Notes: generated by a model from the letters alone, not told the origin. A stretch of DNA of 64,000 nt from Erodium maritimum (GCA_963921825.1 OY997590.1:52717039-52781038), one strand, 5' to 3'. Shown: positions 42,951 through 54,685, counted from the stretch's first letter. Made by a program: numbers and translations.

Positions 42951-43859
42951 CTAACAGAGATAAGTCACTAAAATCCTAGCTAATGACAAAACACAACTCT
43001 GAAAAGCTCTTACAGAAACAGTCTCTACTTTAGACACTTTTAACCGTACAAAAACAGTCTCTACCACATTCTTTCTATATCTACTCGATTGAGGAGAATG
43101 TGTTCCCATCATATTCCAAGAGAGGAACATCAATCCTTTAGCAAATGGAATGAACAAAGGTATGAGGTATAGAATTTACCTCCCCACCACTATCATAGCA
43201 AGGTTCAGTTAATTCTTCATCTTTCGATGGTGTAAGGAAAGAAGAGTCAAAAGAGTCATTTTTCACATTAGATTGCTATGCAGATCAGTATCCACCCTGA
43301 GGAATTCGTCTTCAAACTTTTCAAAACCTTATGGAGGTACGCGGGATAGACTAGCATTTGAAATTTTCTTATTTGGAATCACAGAGCATGAAATCTAGAG
43401 GAGTCTCTACTTCCACTACCCTTATGTTGTCTTCCTTAAGAATAGGTAGTGAGTCTGGGACCAAATCACCAAATTCCTTAAAAGTTTCCGAACCACATCC
43501 ATGTAATGGTACATTAGACACAAATAACCATTGAAAAAATGTACTATTGACGGTCATATCTCCCTCTCAACTAGAATTTTCAAACCAAGTGTGGAGGAAA
43601 CTCTAACTTGTCTCCACTAAATTGGCTCGGGTGATGGGATCAACACAAGAAATAAAAAAAACTCTATACGCAGATTTATAAGCTTCAAACAGTTCAAATC
43701 GTTCTTTACTAATTCCTCCTTCAAATACAATAATGCCATGTTCGAATGAGCAATACCAATAATTCTAGTGGCGATACAATTATCAAAGGAATTAGTCACT
43801 GTACGAGTAATACTTGAGTTGTGGCTCGTGTAGACCGTAGTTGGAATCGCAGTTCCCAC
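42951..43859 (-). pseudogene. Degenerate LINE fragment: end of ORF1 and start of ORF2
   Basis: On the minus strand, 43859-43617 and 43557-43369 give pieces that resemble a LINE ORF1 DUF4283-like domain (IATRIIGIAHSNMALLYLKE; FFQWLFVSNVPLHGCGSETF, compare WVSIHGLPYHGWCEETF in LINE A). Downstream, 43157-42951 begins with LMFLSWNMMGTHSPQSSR, which looks like the SWN.RG start of a LINE ORF2 endonuclease. Nothing further of ORF2 is visible. Similarity is weak, so the call is tentative. Confidence 0.4.
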
Positions 43860-44094
43860 AGGTCAGTTCTTCTTCGTTCCCGGCTGGCTTGATCGACGAC
43901 GAAGCCTTGGCCTGCTGTTCCCGTTTGCTAGAAAACCCTCTAGTGCGAGGTTGTTCTGGCCCGTGTAAACCGTAGTCGAAATCGCAGTTCCCACAGGTCA
44001 GTTCTTCTTCGTTCTCGGTTGGCTTGATCGACGGCGAAGCCTTGGTCTACTGTTTCTCGTTTTCTAGAAGACCCTCTGGTGCGAGGTTGCTGGT
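43827..44094. repeat. Tandem duplication of about 134 bp
   Basis: The block beginning CGTGTAGACCGTAGTTGG (43827) recurs from 43962 as CGTGTAAACCGTAGTCG. Both contain CAGTTCCCACAGGTCAGTTC and end GTGCGAGGTTG. It could be a repeat in a LINE 5' UTR, since LINE E coding sequence begins about 250 bp downstream. Confidence 0.75.
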
Positions 44095-44443
44095 GTACGG
44101 TTTTTGTGTCGATCTCACCTACTTTTAGGGCCGGTTGAAGATTGAGCGAGGTTGCTGTTGCCAGACTGTATTTCGGGCCGTTGTTTTCTCTGCCTCAGGG
44201 GATTCAAGTGGCTTCAGGAGGCTAAGTCATTCGGCTTTAGTCAATCCAAGGTCCACTAAGATAATGCTCTCGTTTCACGCTTTTTGCTCTACGCTAATCT
44301 CCCTGTATAGAGAGTATCGTAGTGTCGTTTTCAAGCATGGTTCCATGGATGGTTCCAAGGAAACGAGGGTGTCCAAACAAAGGCACAAACCAATCAAATC
44401 AGATAAGCGTGTTGGGAATGGGAAGAGCTTGAACTAGGTAACT
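44095..44443 (+). mobile_element. LINE 'E', 5' fragment left of the Athila-like insertion
   Basis: The sequence leads to ATGGATGGTTCCAAGG at 44345, a basic N-terminus (MDGSKETRVSKQRHKPIKSD) with a TAG at 44435-44437. It is cut at GTAACT by the gypsy element. The same six bases resume at 52076, and the frame joins on across the junction (VTQDVLGSKVSFK). The left limit is uncertain. Confidence 0.65.
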
Positions 44444-45892
44444 TGACACTCTGAGAATTAACCCTCCGAATGGTATGGCAAGCGTACCGGTCGTCACGTA
44501 GTATTCGGGTTTTAAGTCCGAGATATCGTACCCAAGGGAGCAATAAGACAAGCACTTTAGTTAATTAATTCGATGGTCAAGCTATTCCTATAACGATGTT
44601 TGGTTTTTGTTTCAGAAAATATTAAATTCATGCAAGTAATGAGAATAAATGAATGATCAGAAACGAAGAACAAAGTCACAGCGGGATTGTAAATCAGAGA
44701 TAAAAAGGCGATCCAGGACATTAACGGGGTTCGAATGTGATGAATGACTTAACGGAGTTCGGTATGCATTTGCAACTAATACTATTCTAAGGGCAACGGA
44801 AATTCTCTCAATGTAGTCCTAACCATCTCTCGATCGTATTAGGACCCTAACATACTCGGTCCACCTAATTATCTCTAATCTATGTGTAGAGCGGTATATA
44901 GCATTATATTCTATGAATTCCTCTAACTTTCGGGTTTTACTCCTATGGATATTGCATTCGTGTCAGTCTAACCATATTCTGGCTTAGATTAAAACCCGAG
45001 CTATCCCATTCCTTTTCCTCCTATTAACCTCATTTCTCAATTGTTGGTTAACACGATTTAAACATTTCCCACGTGATCAAGGCGAAAAAGGCATTACGAA
45101 CAGAATGAGATAAACAAAATCCTAATACTAGTTTAACAATTGCATAACCCGAACAAGTTAATTCTACTCATCACATCTTTACCCCTAGCCCTAGATCAAT
45201 TGGAGTTTAGTTCATAGCAAGGAGACGAGAACACAAGGAATTGATAAAAACCATGATACTCATATTAATCCGATGAAGTAATACAATTGTCAAAGTTTAA
45301 TCAAAACCTACGAAACCTTCGATGATGAGTTCCACTCCCTTTTGATCTTCAAGTTTTCTCCTCCAAGTCCTCTCCAAGTTCTCCCAAGGTGTTTTTCTCC
45401 TCAATTTCGTGATACCCCATATAATGACCTAATATCCCTTTTATATGTTAAGTTAAATCTGATTAAAAACGGGAAACACAGCTGGAAATCGCGTTTCTAA
45501 CGTATGCACTGTCGCATGCAGGTCGTGCATTTCAGGGTGCATCTTAAGTTGCACCGGTTATTTGCACGGCGTGCAACTTTCCGGTGCAGATTTTTTTGTC
45601 TCTGATCTGGATGCACCACTAGGTTGCACGCCGTGCAACAAGTGGTGCATTGCTTCTTTGCACTATGTGCAAAGAACTGGTGCACCTTACTGACACTTCT
45701 GACCAGCTTCCAATTTGGCTCCGTTTCGCTCCCGTTTCATCCCTTTTTGCTCCAATTGCTTAGTGAACTCTGAAATAAGACCAATTACACAAAATGAGAG
45801 TAAAATGCATCATTTTATATTAACTCGGGATTAAAAAGAACATAAATGTGGGCTAATGACATCCTAAATAGATGTATTTTATGTCCACATCA
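44444..45892 (-). repeat. 3' LTR of the Athila-like element (1449 bp)
   Basis: It differs from its partner by scattered substitutions and by about 43 extra bases near 44715-44758. In element orientation its first 400 bp carry a cluster of TTGCAC/GTGCAA dyads (about 45510-45690). Confidence 0.9.
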
Positions 45893-47640
45893 ATACCCCA
45901 CACTTAACCTTTTCTCGTCCCGAGAAAATTAAACTAACAAAACAGTAGGATATGTCCCAGTTAAACCCCGAGGTTCACCTCGATAGGAGGAGTCCGGACC
46001 TCCTTTATTCAAGCATGGTAAAATAAAGATGCAGCATGCAAAAAGGTTACGAAAATTTGGTGATGACTGAGTTAAAATGTGCTTGCTGATCATAAGAGCT
46101 TTCCAGAATTACACACCACAAAATCGAGTAAAGTTCAAGAAAACACATAAACCGATGAATGCAAATAAGCAAGCTACTACTCACATTAAAGACCGGCTCT
46201 CCTAACGAGCACCCCCTCGTTCACTTTACCAGCGTGCTTCCTCTTTTTCCTACTACACGGATCTTAAAGATTCATATGCTACTAGTTAATCCCATCTCCA
46301 CTAATCGTGAGGAATCATGGCAATCAAGAATCAAAAAGGACTTATATTCGGTTTGTAATGTATGGATAGACAAAGGGCATGGAAAGGATTTAAAACACGA
46401 AGCTCATAAAATAAAACGTGTCAAACATGCTTCATCTCACACCCCTAACCACTTTTCACACATCCCGCTTACTTTCACCACAAGTCTTCACCAAATCATT
46501 CCTTCGACACTCTTTTTTAGTCCACTTGTTGGGCTATTTTTTTTTCTCTTTGCCCCTTTTATTTCACCTTTTCGTTTCTCTTCTCTTGATTTTGTATTCT
46601 TTTTCTCACCCATTAAAATTTCTTGGGTACAAGAGAGATTTTTATCTTATTTGCACTCTTTTTTTCTCTACAAACCAAATGGCACATTATCATGAAGAAC
46701 TTCATTTTCTTTGTACTCACTCAACTCACAAATAAATCCCCAATACCCCCTCTCATGAAGCACATAAGACACGAAATATGGGTTCAAAAATAACATGAGA
46801 ATATACAAGAAATGATGGGCACATAGGTTTGTAATGTAATGGTTAGAAACGAAAAGCCATAGGCTCAAAATGTGTGACTAAGAAAATAATGTAAGGTTAG
46901 AGATTTGGCTCAAACGTTCCAAGGATGGCCTAAGATCATTTTCTCAATTTAACCATGTTCCTCAATCTATTTCGCCTCGAATGGGATACACAAGTAGTTC
47001 TAGACTCAACTTACAATGCATAAGAATCAGAGGAAGCAACGACTAATCAAGTAGAAACTCAAAGTGCAAACAGAAGAGCGATCTTAACGCATGTGCTTAC
47101 TCTACTTAATTGATTCATGTTAATCTATGTATTAATTTGAACAGTGTAAGAAGTTGGCATGTGTAACAGTTCAATCATCGAAGTTTTAAGATCCTGCACT
47201 CTCTTACTCAATCATATCACCATAAAATATATTTTTTGATTTTTTTTTCAATGCAGCACAATATGCAAACCAAAAGTGCGAAATGAAATGCAAGCACCAC
47301 ACCCCACATTTTAAAACACAGCACTATCCCCAGTGCGACTCTAACACACATGACCATATGCATACCACAACAAATATTCATAACATGTTACCCCATACTT
47401 GTCAGTTGGAATAGATTCAACCACCATACAATCCTATATGTTTATACTATCAGCACAGCAATTCGGGTGCTCGACACCCACCATATGACATATAAGAGTA
47501 CAACAGCGAAAAACAATAATAAGCAAGAGGATAAGAAAACTGCCCCTCGAAGACTCGTTGTGTGGTACGCCATTGCCTTGGGGATCCTATGACACATGGA
47601 TGGATGGAAAACTCATCGCCCGGTCGAACTCGTGTAAGCC
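45893..47640 (-). other. 3' non-coding region of the Athila-like element
   Basis: Between the pol remnant and the 3' LTR. Non-coding on the sense strand. The opposite strand holds a 178-codon frame (46159-46695) that is Phe/Ser-rich and shows no recognisable domain; it may be an antisense ORF of the kind known in some plant gypsy lineages or only a result of composition. Confidence 0.55.
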
Positions 47641-49074
47641 CGGCGCCTCGCATGTGATCAATGTCCATACGCTCTCCAATCCATAGTTTGGGTGCCTCCC
47701 AACAAGCACATTTTTTTAACGTCGTTAGCTCGACGAAAGGGGAGGCATATGCCCCCCGTTTTATCCTCTTCAAGGTTCATTGGAAAGTGATCCGAGGCTT
47801 TCTCTCGCCCAGACACCTTCACTGATCTCTTTCGGCTTCTTCCACACATTAACCACCAAGCTCAGGTCATTCTCCACCAGGATCCTGCACATGCAATAAG
47901 AAGGATTACAACCTCGAATATGAGTTAAAGTTTCACCTAAAACTTTACTCTTTTCCCTGAGTACATTCAACAATTCTTCTTCCCTGCCATCAGATAAGTC
48001 ACCTGGTATTACAATGGGGTACAAGTCATTCTCATTCAGATATACATATTTCAGATTATCAGGAAGAGATTTGAATTTGACTTTCTAAACTACCCTATTA
48101 TGATTCTCTAATTCATGTTGTGGAGGGATTCTACTGTCTTTTTGATTCACCTCAGTCATGTGCTCATCCTCGGAACCGATGAGTTTACATGTTAAGTCCT
48201 TGGATTTGACACTACCCTTGACTACATAAAATGTTTTCTCCTCCTCACCATACCTGACTTTGATTTCTCCTCGTTCTGCATCAATTAAGGCTCTAGCAGT
48301 AACCAAAAATGGTCTCCCCATAATGAGAGGGATCCTATGAGACTCCTCCATGTCTAGTACTATGAAATCTGCGGGGTATATAAATTTCCCAACCTTTACT
48401 AATACATTCTCGATTATGCCCATGGGATATTTAATTGACTTATCTGCTAATTGTAAGGTCACCAAGGTTGGTGTATGTTCATCCCCAAGTCCTAACTTCC
48501 TGAACACCGATAGTGGCATAAGGTTTATACTGGCCCCTAAATCACATAGGGACTTATCAAAGTGTACACTACCTATCTCACAGGTTATGGTAAAGCTCCC
48601 TGGGTCCTTACACTTAAGGGGTAATTTGTTCAACAATATGGCTGAACACTCTTCATTCAGATTCACAATCTCTCCATCTAATAACTTTTTCTTCTGGCCT
48701 AGCAACCTTTTCATAAATTTAGTTATCTTAGGAATCTTGGTCAATGCTTCGAGATGGGGAATATTAATATCCAATCTCCTAAAAATATCTAAAAATGAAG
48801 AATATTGACCAACAAACCTACTATTCTTATATACAGAAGGAAAAGGAAGAGGTGAAGTCCACTTTTCTGATTCAACAGTGGACTCCCTTACCTTCTTACC
48901 TGTGATGGGTTCCTCAACCTCTGTCCCTTTATGGTGACTCTCAACTGCATCATTGTTCTGTGAAGGAACATGTTCCTCTAGTGCCTGACTATGAATCAAC
49001 ATTATGGCATTGACACTCTCCCTAGGGTTCCTATCTGTGTTGCTCGGAAGGCTTCCTGGAGCCCTGGAATTCAA
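47640..49074 (-). pseudogene. pol: Athila-like pol: protease and first part of RT, then a large deletion
   Basis: 49074-48085 reads a pre-protease linker and a retropepsin (CDLGASINLMPLSVFRKLG; the Asp of DLGA is the catalytic one; flap-side PLIMGRPFLVTAR). A TAG at 48085-48087 is followed in frame by FKSLPDNLKYVYLNEND, IPGDLSDGREEELLNVLRE and NPSYCMCRILVEND, the region just before and at the RT start. At about 47775-47860 this jumps to VELTTLKKCACWEAPKLW, resembling the segment after integrase in this group. RT catalytic motifs, RNase H and integrase are therefore absent. Upstream, a one-base shift separates gag from this frame (GQISALLNSRAPG continues from the gag end in the other phase). 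Confidence 0.82.
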
Positions 49075-50569
49075 TAGAGCTGATATCTGCCCAATTTATC
49101 TATGGCCTGGAACCGAGCATCATTGTTCCGGTTCACTGTCTGCTGCTCCTGCATAGATACCTTGTGCAGCTCACTATCCTCCTTCATCTGTGTCATCATA
49201 GTTAGCATCATATGCTCTAGTTTGGAGGAGGACTCTTGTGGTGGTGCATTCTGGGGCTGCTGGTTCTGATACTGCTGATTCTGAGACCTTTGCTGATACT
49301 GCTGGTTTTGGGGCCTTTGTTGATAGCCCTGTGCTTGAGGTCTCTGTTGATACCCAAAAGAACCCTGATTCTGCCCTTGGGGTTTCCAGGCCATGTTCGG
49401 GTGGTCTTTCCATCCTTCATTATAAGTAGAGGAGAACGGATCATAATTTGGCTTCCTCTGGTTGCCCACAAAATTTTCAGTTTCTCCCTAAGGTTCTCCA
49501 ATACCTTCAATGTAATCAATGAGATCTATAAATTAAGGTACTTGCATGGCATCCAACTTTCTTGTCACACTCTGCACATTCTGATCCACCACTTTGACCA
49601 TTGAGGAAGACTCCACTGCATTGACCGTCCCCTTAGTTCTTGCACCTCTTCTGCTGGACTGCCAGACTCTGTTAGAAGCCATGAGGTTCAAGAGAGACAC
49701 GTTGTTCTCTGGAGTCAATTACACAAAAGACCCTTCAGCTGCTGAATCCAACTGACCTTGACTGAATTCATTCAGAGTAGAATAGAAAGTCTGTAGTTGC
49801 ACCCATAGTAGGTGCCCATGATGTGGACAATGCCTCAGCAAATCAGAGAACCATCCCATGCATCCACCAATGTCTCATCACCTTGTTGGGTAAAGGTGTT
49901 AATGTCCGCCCTCAGCTTTATTGTCTTCTTAGGTGGGAAGAACTGGTTCATAAAAGCATCCACTAACTGGTCCCATGTTCTGATGCTCCCAGTGGGAATC
50001 TCACGTAGCCACTTACTTACTTTATCCTTCAATGAGAAGGGGAAAAGTCGAAGACGCACTGCATCACTTGACACTCCATTATACCTGAATGTGTCACACA
50101 GCTCGAGAAACGTTGTTAAGTGTTCCAACGGATCCTCATGTCCATTCCCATGGAATGGGTCACCTCTCACCAGGTTGATAACTGATGTCTTGATCTCAAA
50201 GGTCGGGTTCGTGACTTGTGGTGCGACAATGCTGCCTTCAATGCCGCGGAGTGATGGAGTTCCATACTCCATCAATACCCTTTGCCTTAATGGTTCTTCC
50301 GGACCAAACAGTGGATTAAAGCCCGGAGGAACCCGATTCTGCTCCCTAATTGGGTTTTCATTCCTTGGCTGGATCACTTCCCTTTGAATGTCATCCTGGT
50401 TATCTTCATTGTCTGAGTGATAACTCAAACCAGAATGATGACTTGAAGCGGAGTGATGACTCATAGCTTGCTTCCCTTGACGCTTCGCGATCCGAGCGTT
50501 TCTCTCGACCTCTGAAATGTATGTAGTTAACAAACTCGGAGAGGGGTGAGACCGCAATTGCATACACAA
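49071..50569 (-). pseudogene. gag: Athila-like gag, several frameshifts
   Basis: 50569-49835 encodes the capsid-like part: FEIKTSVINLVRGDPFHGNG, HEDPLEHLTTFLELCDTFRY, LRLFPFSLKDKVSKWLREIP, TWDQLVDAFMNQFFPPKKT and DETLVDAW, all typical of Athila/Tat Gag. After a frameshift near 49835 the continuation is broken, with readable pieces such as LLNLMASNRVWQ (about 49690). The last piece (49469-49071) is very Gln-rich (repeated PQ.QGYQQRP and NQQYQ units) before the protease region. No intact zinc knuckle was seen. Confidence 0.8.
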
Positions 50570-50644
50570 AATTAAATTAAATAAAAGAGAAAAAATGAAA
50601 TAGACTTAACACGAATTATAAACGTATCAGAGTTGCCTTAGTTG

Positions 50645-50662
50645 CTCCCCGACAACGGCGTC
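50645..50662 (-). other. Primer-binding-site-like sequence of the Athila-like element
   Basis: The minus strand reads GACGCCGTTGTCGGGGAG 7 nt inside the right LTR. It resembles the GGCGCCGTTGCCGGGG motif found just inside the 5' LTR of many plant Athila/Tat elements and fixes the element's orientation. Confidence 0.6.
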
Positions 50663-50669
50663 ATTAACT

Positions 50670-52075
50670 TGACACTCTGAGAATTAACCCTCAGAATGGT
50701 ATGACAAGCGTACCGGTCGTCAAGTAGTATTCGGGTTTTAAGTCCGAGATATCGTACCCAAGGGAGCAATAAGACAAGCACTTTAGTTAATTAATTAGAT
50801 GGTCAAGCTATTCCTATAACGATGTTTGGTTTTTGTTTCAGAAAATATTAAATTCATGCAAGTAATGAGAATAAATGAATGATCAGAAACGAAGAACAAT
50901 GTCACAGCGGGATTGTAAATCAGAGATAAAAAGGCGATCCAGAGTTCGGTATGCATTTGCAACTAATACTATTCTAAGGGCGACGGAAATTCTCTTAATG
51001 TAGTCCTAACCATCTCTCGATTGTATTAGGACCCTAACATACTCGGTCCACCTAATTATCTCTAATCTAGGTGTAGAGCGGTATATAGCATTATAATTTA
51101 TGAATTCCTCTAACTTTCGGGTTTTACTCCTATGGCTATTGCACTCGTGTCAGTCTAACCATATTCTGGCTTAGATTAAAACCCGAGCTATCTCATTCCT
51201 TTTCCTCCTATTAACCTCATTTTCAATTGTTGGTTAACACGATTTAAACATTTCCCACGTGATCAAGGCGAAAAAGGCATTACGAACAGAATGAGATAAA
51301 CAAAATCCTAATACTAGTTTAACAATTGCATAACCCGAACAAGTTAATTCTACTCATCACATCTTTACCCCTAGCCCTAGATCAATTGGAGTTTAGTTCA
51401 TAGCAAGGAGACGAGAACACAAGGAATTGATAAAAACCATGATGCTCATATTAATCCGATGAAGTAATAAAATTGTCAAAGTTTAATCAAAACCTACGAA
51501 ACCTTCGATGATGAGTTCCACTCCCTTTTGATCTTCAAGTCTTCTCCTCCAAGTGCTCTCCAAGTTCTCCCAAGGTGTTTTTCTCCTCAATTTCGTGATA
51601 CCCCATATAATGACCTAATATCCCTTTTATATGTTGAGTTAAATCTGATTAAAAATGGGAAACGCATCTGGAAATCGCATTTATAACGTCTGCACTGTCG
51701 CATGCACGCTGTGCATTTCAGGGTGCATCTTAAGTTGCACCGGTTATCTACACGGCGTGCAACTTTCCGGTGCAGATTTTTTTCTCTGATCTGGATGCAC
51801 CACCAGGTTGCACGCCGTGCAACAAGTGGTGCACTGCTTCTTTGCACTCCGTGCAAAAACTGGTGCACCTTACTGACTCTTCTGACCAGCTTCCAATTTG
51901 GCTCCGTTTCGCTCCCGTTTCACCCCTTTTTGCTCCAATTGCTTGGCGAACTCTGAAATAAGACCAATTACACAAAATGAGAGTAAAATGCATTATTTTA
52001 TATTAACTCGGGATTAAAAAGAACATAAATGTGGGCTAATGACATCCGAAATAGATGTATTTTATGTCCACATCA
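50670..52075 (-). repeat. 5' LTR of the Athila-like element (1406 bp)
   Basis: Partner of 44444-45892. It includes the nested dyad at 51796-51833 (TGCACCAC ... TTGCACG CCGTGCAA ... GTGGTGCA). Confidence 0.9.
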
Positions 52076-53661
52076 GTAACTCAGGATGTTCTTGGCTCCA
52101 AAGTTTCGTTTAAGACTAGTTCTGGTATAGGACGTTCTCATCGCAGTAAGGGTTGTACTGAGAAGAAAGTCGGATCATCAAACACAAGGAGGAAGAAACA
52201 GGCATTCCTGTTTCTTCCTCATCGCAGTAAGGGTTGTATTGGGAGTTTTGGCGACTCCCAAGGGATGCGATCCTGTACAGGTAATTCCGAACGAAATGTA
52301 CATTCGTACTCTTCCTTTTGAGACTTCGGATGATTGGGTTTTCTGTACTTTTGGAGCTTTTGGTGAGATCGTTGGATGCTCTGTTTCGAGGCATCCGAAC
52401 AGGGGCGGAAAGTTGTTCGGGTTTATTTCTTTTTCGTCGCCAAACTCTGCTTCGATGGCAGTGGAGACCTTTAACGGGTTTACGGTTAAGGGCCATATCT
52501 TGTTTATGGCTTTGGCAAGCCCTCGCTCTTCGTTGAATGGTCGTCCAGAACTCGGACAGGCTCGGGATGATACAGATGAAGCGTCTCCTGCTGAAATCAA
52601 GGGTGTTCCGACGCCGGCTCCGGTGATAACCCCAGTACGATTGTGTCCTCGAGAAACAGAGCGTGGTTTCAAATCTCCCCTTAAACCGTGGGGTAGTCAG
52701 GATGGGATTGATTATGAGGATAACATGATTGTTTCAATCGTTGCTGATTCTCCGCGGCGTGTTGAGGAAGAAAAATGCAACGCAGAGGCTCGTGTCGTTC
52801 CGGGTGTAGACGTTGCAGCTTCTTAGGCCCAAGAAAGGGTTATACTTGAAAGCCAAATTTAGGCTCCCTTAAGCCCAAATGCTGTTGAGACCCAATCGGA
52901 GATCCAGTAGGGTTTGTTGGGCCAAACTTTAGGTTCCGGACTTGAAGCCCAACATGAGGCTCTTGGGGAAAATTGATTCTTTTCCTTCAGGGTCGGGTTT
53001 GGGTGTTGGTACTCACGTTGAGTTAGTAGTTTGTACTACGACTATGGACCAACATAGTAGTCCGTGGAAGGAGGTTCTCCTTAAACCTCCGATGACAATC
53101 ACTTCGATTCAAAGCAATGCTTTAGCTCAACCAAAAAGATGTGTCCGTCCTAAGAAGGGTCAGTTAAAGGTGAGTGCCCCTCCAAAAGTCGTTTATCAGA
53201 CAAGAGCTAATACTTCTGTTGATAAAGGAGGCATCCCGGGAAGCTATATTGTTGATATTGCTAAGAAGGATAGCTCGGGTGATTGGAATTTTAGCAAGAA
53301 AATTGGTAAAAAAAGGCTTTTGACCTTGTTCCTTTGTTAATCGAACAAGACGCCCTGTAGCGTTGCGAGGAGGATGTCTAGGTCAGTGAGGACAAGGTCT
53401 TACCTGAATCATATACAGGAAAAGCGTTGAGCCCTATTTCAGTATCTAACCGGTTTCTATGCTTGAACTCGGTAGGACGCAGGCAAAGAGGGCGACTTGA
53501 GCGACTTCTTTTATTTTTGTCTTGATTGGATTTTGCTATCTGTTTTGCTCTCATAGCTGTAATGGTTTGAGAAAAGGTCCTTTTTTAGAGGATCGTTTTC
53601 CTGCTTTGTTTAACTTTCCTGTAGAACGTTAGCTTAATAAAAAAAATAGCCTATCAAAAAA
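52076..53661 (+). mobile_element. LINE 'E', 3' fragment: ORF1-only LINE ending in poly(A)
   Basis: Resumes LINE E after the gypsy insertion. It carries the rest of ORF1 and about 320 bp of 3' UTR ending GCCTATCAAAAAA at 53661, close to the GATCA-poly(A) terminus of LINEs A-D. No endonuclease or RT is present between ORF1 and the tail. No clear target duplication was found for E. Confidence 0.65.
52082..53340 (+). pseudogene. LINE E ORF1 (main part): RRM and conserved C-terminal module
   Basis: Continues from ATG 44345 across the gypsy insertion. A basic segment (FKTSSGIGRSHRSKGCTEKK) is followed after a frameshift by an RRM: MYIRTLPFETSDDWVFCTF, FGEIVGC, LFGFISFSSPNSASMAVETF, FNGFTVKGHILFMALA (about 52297-52515). 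After stops near 52826-52940, the last piece has VVYQTRANTSV and GDWNFSKKIGKKRL, matching the AY.TRSK ... W.F.K.LGL module of LINEs A-D. A 20-base sequence CATCGCAGTAAGGGTTGTA(C/T) occurs twice (about 52138 and 52221). Confidence 0.68.
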
Positions 53662-54685
53662 GCGTGTAATACTTGATGGTTTCAACTGGGATTGTTGTGA
53701 TCGTTCTGGTCGAGGGCACTATTTAGCATGAACGATCAAACTTTCTTGTATAGATGATTGTAGAGGAGGGGGTATTTTCAAGACGTCTTGAATCACAAAG
53801 AATATGGATGCGTGTAATCAAAGGCCCTCGTTTCAAATTGAATCTACAAGAGGTATTATTTCTATTCAATCTAATATCGATTAATCAAATGACATGGATT
53901 CGTGTTTGGGTTTTAAGGATTAAATTTTTGTTTTCTTGATATATGTATGAATCCTAAAACCAAACACTGTATCCAATCTTTTGTGGTTCTTTGAGATGCA
54001 CTTGATCCCATGTTAATGCCCAATCCAACCTAAAAGCTCGAACTTATGGGGTGAGGCTCTAATATACTATCAAGTGCTCATATCATCCACACACTTTCAA
54101 TGTGGGACACATAATTCAATAATGGGTAGCATGAAAATTCTTATGATATCTGCTCTGTGTCTATATTTATAACCTCTCTAATCTTATATTTGGGCTCTAA
54201 TGATCAAATTCACTCCTCTCTCAATATAGTAATTCATATTATAATTTTGTGGGCTTTACATTCAATAATGTGTATGAGAATTGTATCTAGTAGAAGCTAT
54301 ACTAACCTTGAGTAGCAACCTTTGATGTTCGCCATTTAAGAGCATTCGTAGTCGGAGATGGAAAGCCAACGTTTAGGTGCTGACGGAATGAAAATGCCTC
54401 TGAAATCGGCGTTGAAGGGACCTGAAGCGGCAGTGGAAGCGAGAAACGTTTAGCCAGGGACGGTAAGGCTATCGTCGCATGTTTAAACGGCGCCAATCAT
54501 CACATTTTTTTGAACAATAGTTGACCATTGTTTAAATACAATTTTATCTTGGTAAAAAAACAAAATTAATTGTTAAAATGGTCCAAAATTTGTATAAATT
54601 AAGATGTTCATCCATAAAGAATCACAACTTGTATTCTACTCTCCCAACCTCAAAATCATGTATCCTCTATTCTTTGTTAAATTCA
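53662..54685. other. Non-coding interval before the Harbinger relic
   Basis: AT-rich, no coding signal. The stretch TTAAGAGCATTCGTAGTCGG at about 54337 could be one end of the PIF/Harbinger element (TTA target plus terminal repeat), but no matching inverted end was found. Confidence 0.45.

Larger units (their letters stand above)
44444..52075 (-). mobile_element. Athila-like Ty3/gypsy retrotransposon with two LTRs, pol deleted (about 7.6 kb)
   Basis: Left LTR 44444-45892 and right LTR 50670-52075 share termini (TGACACTCTGAG ... CCACATCA on the plus strand). GTAACT flanks both sides (44438-44443 and 52076-52081), i.e. a 5-6 bp duplication. On the minus strand, the primer-binding-like GACGCCGTTGTCGGGGAG follows the right LTR and a purine tract (AAGTGTGGGGTAT) precedes the left LTR. 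Gag and protease are recognisable, but RT, RNase H and integrase are missing. It is a non-autonomous derivative inserted in LINE E. Confidence 0.9.

Noticed and set aside
45497..45685. Cys/Arg-rich 62-codon minus-strand frame (also at 51587-51868)
   Set aside because: Produced by the TTGCAC/GTGCAA palindrome cluster in the LTR; not a credible cysteine-rich peptide gene.
54302..54496. 64-codon minus-strand frame near the Harbinger relic
   Set aside because: No motif, opposite strand to the transposase, and overlaps a possible transposon end.
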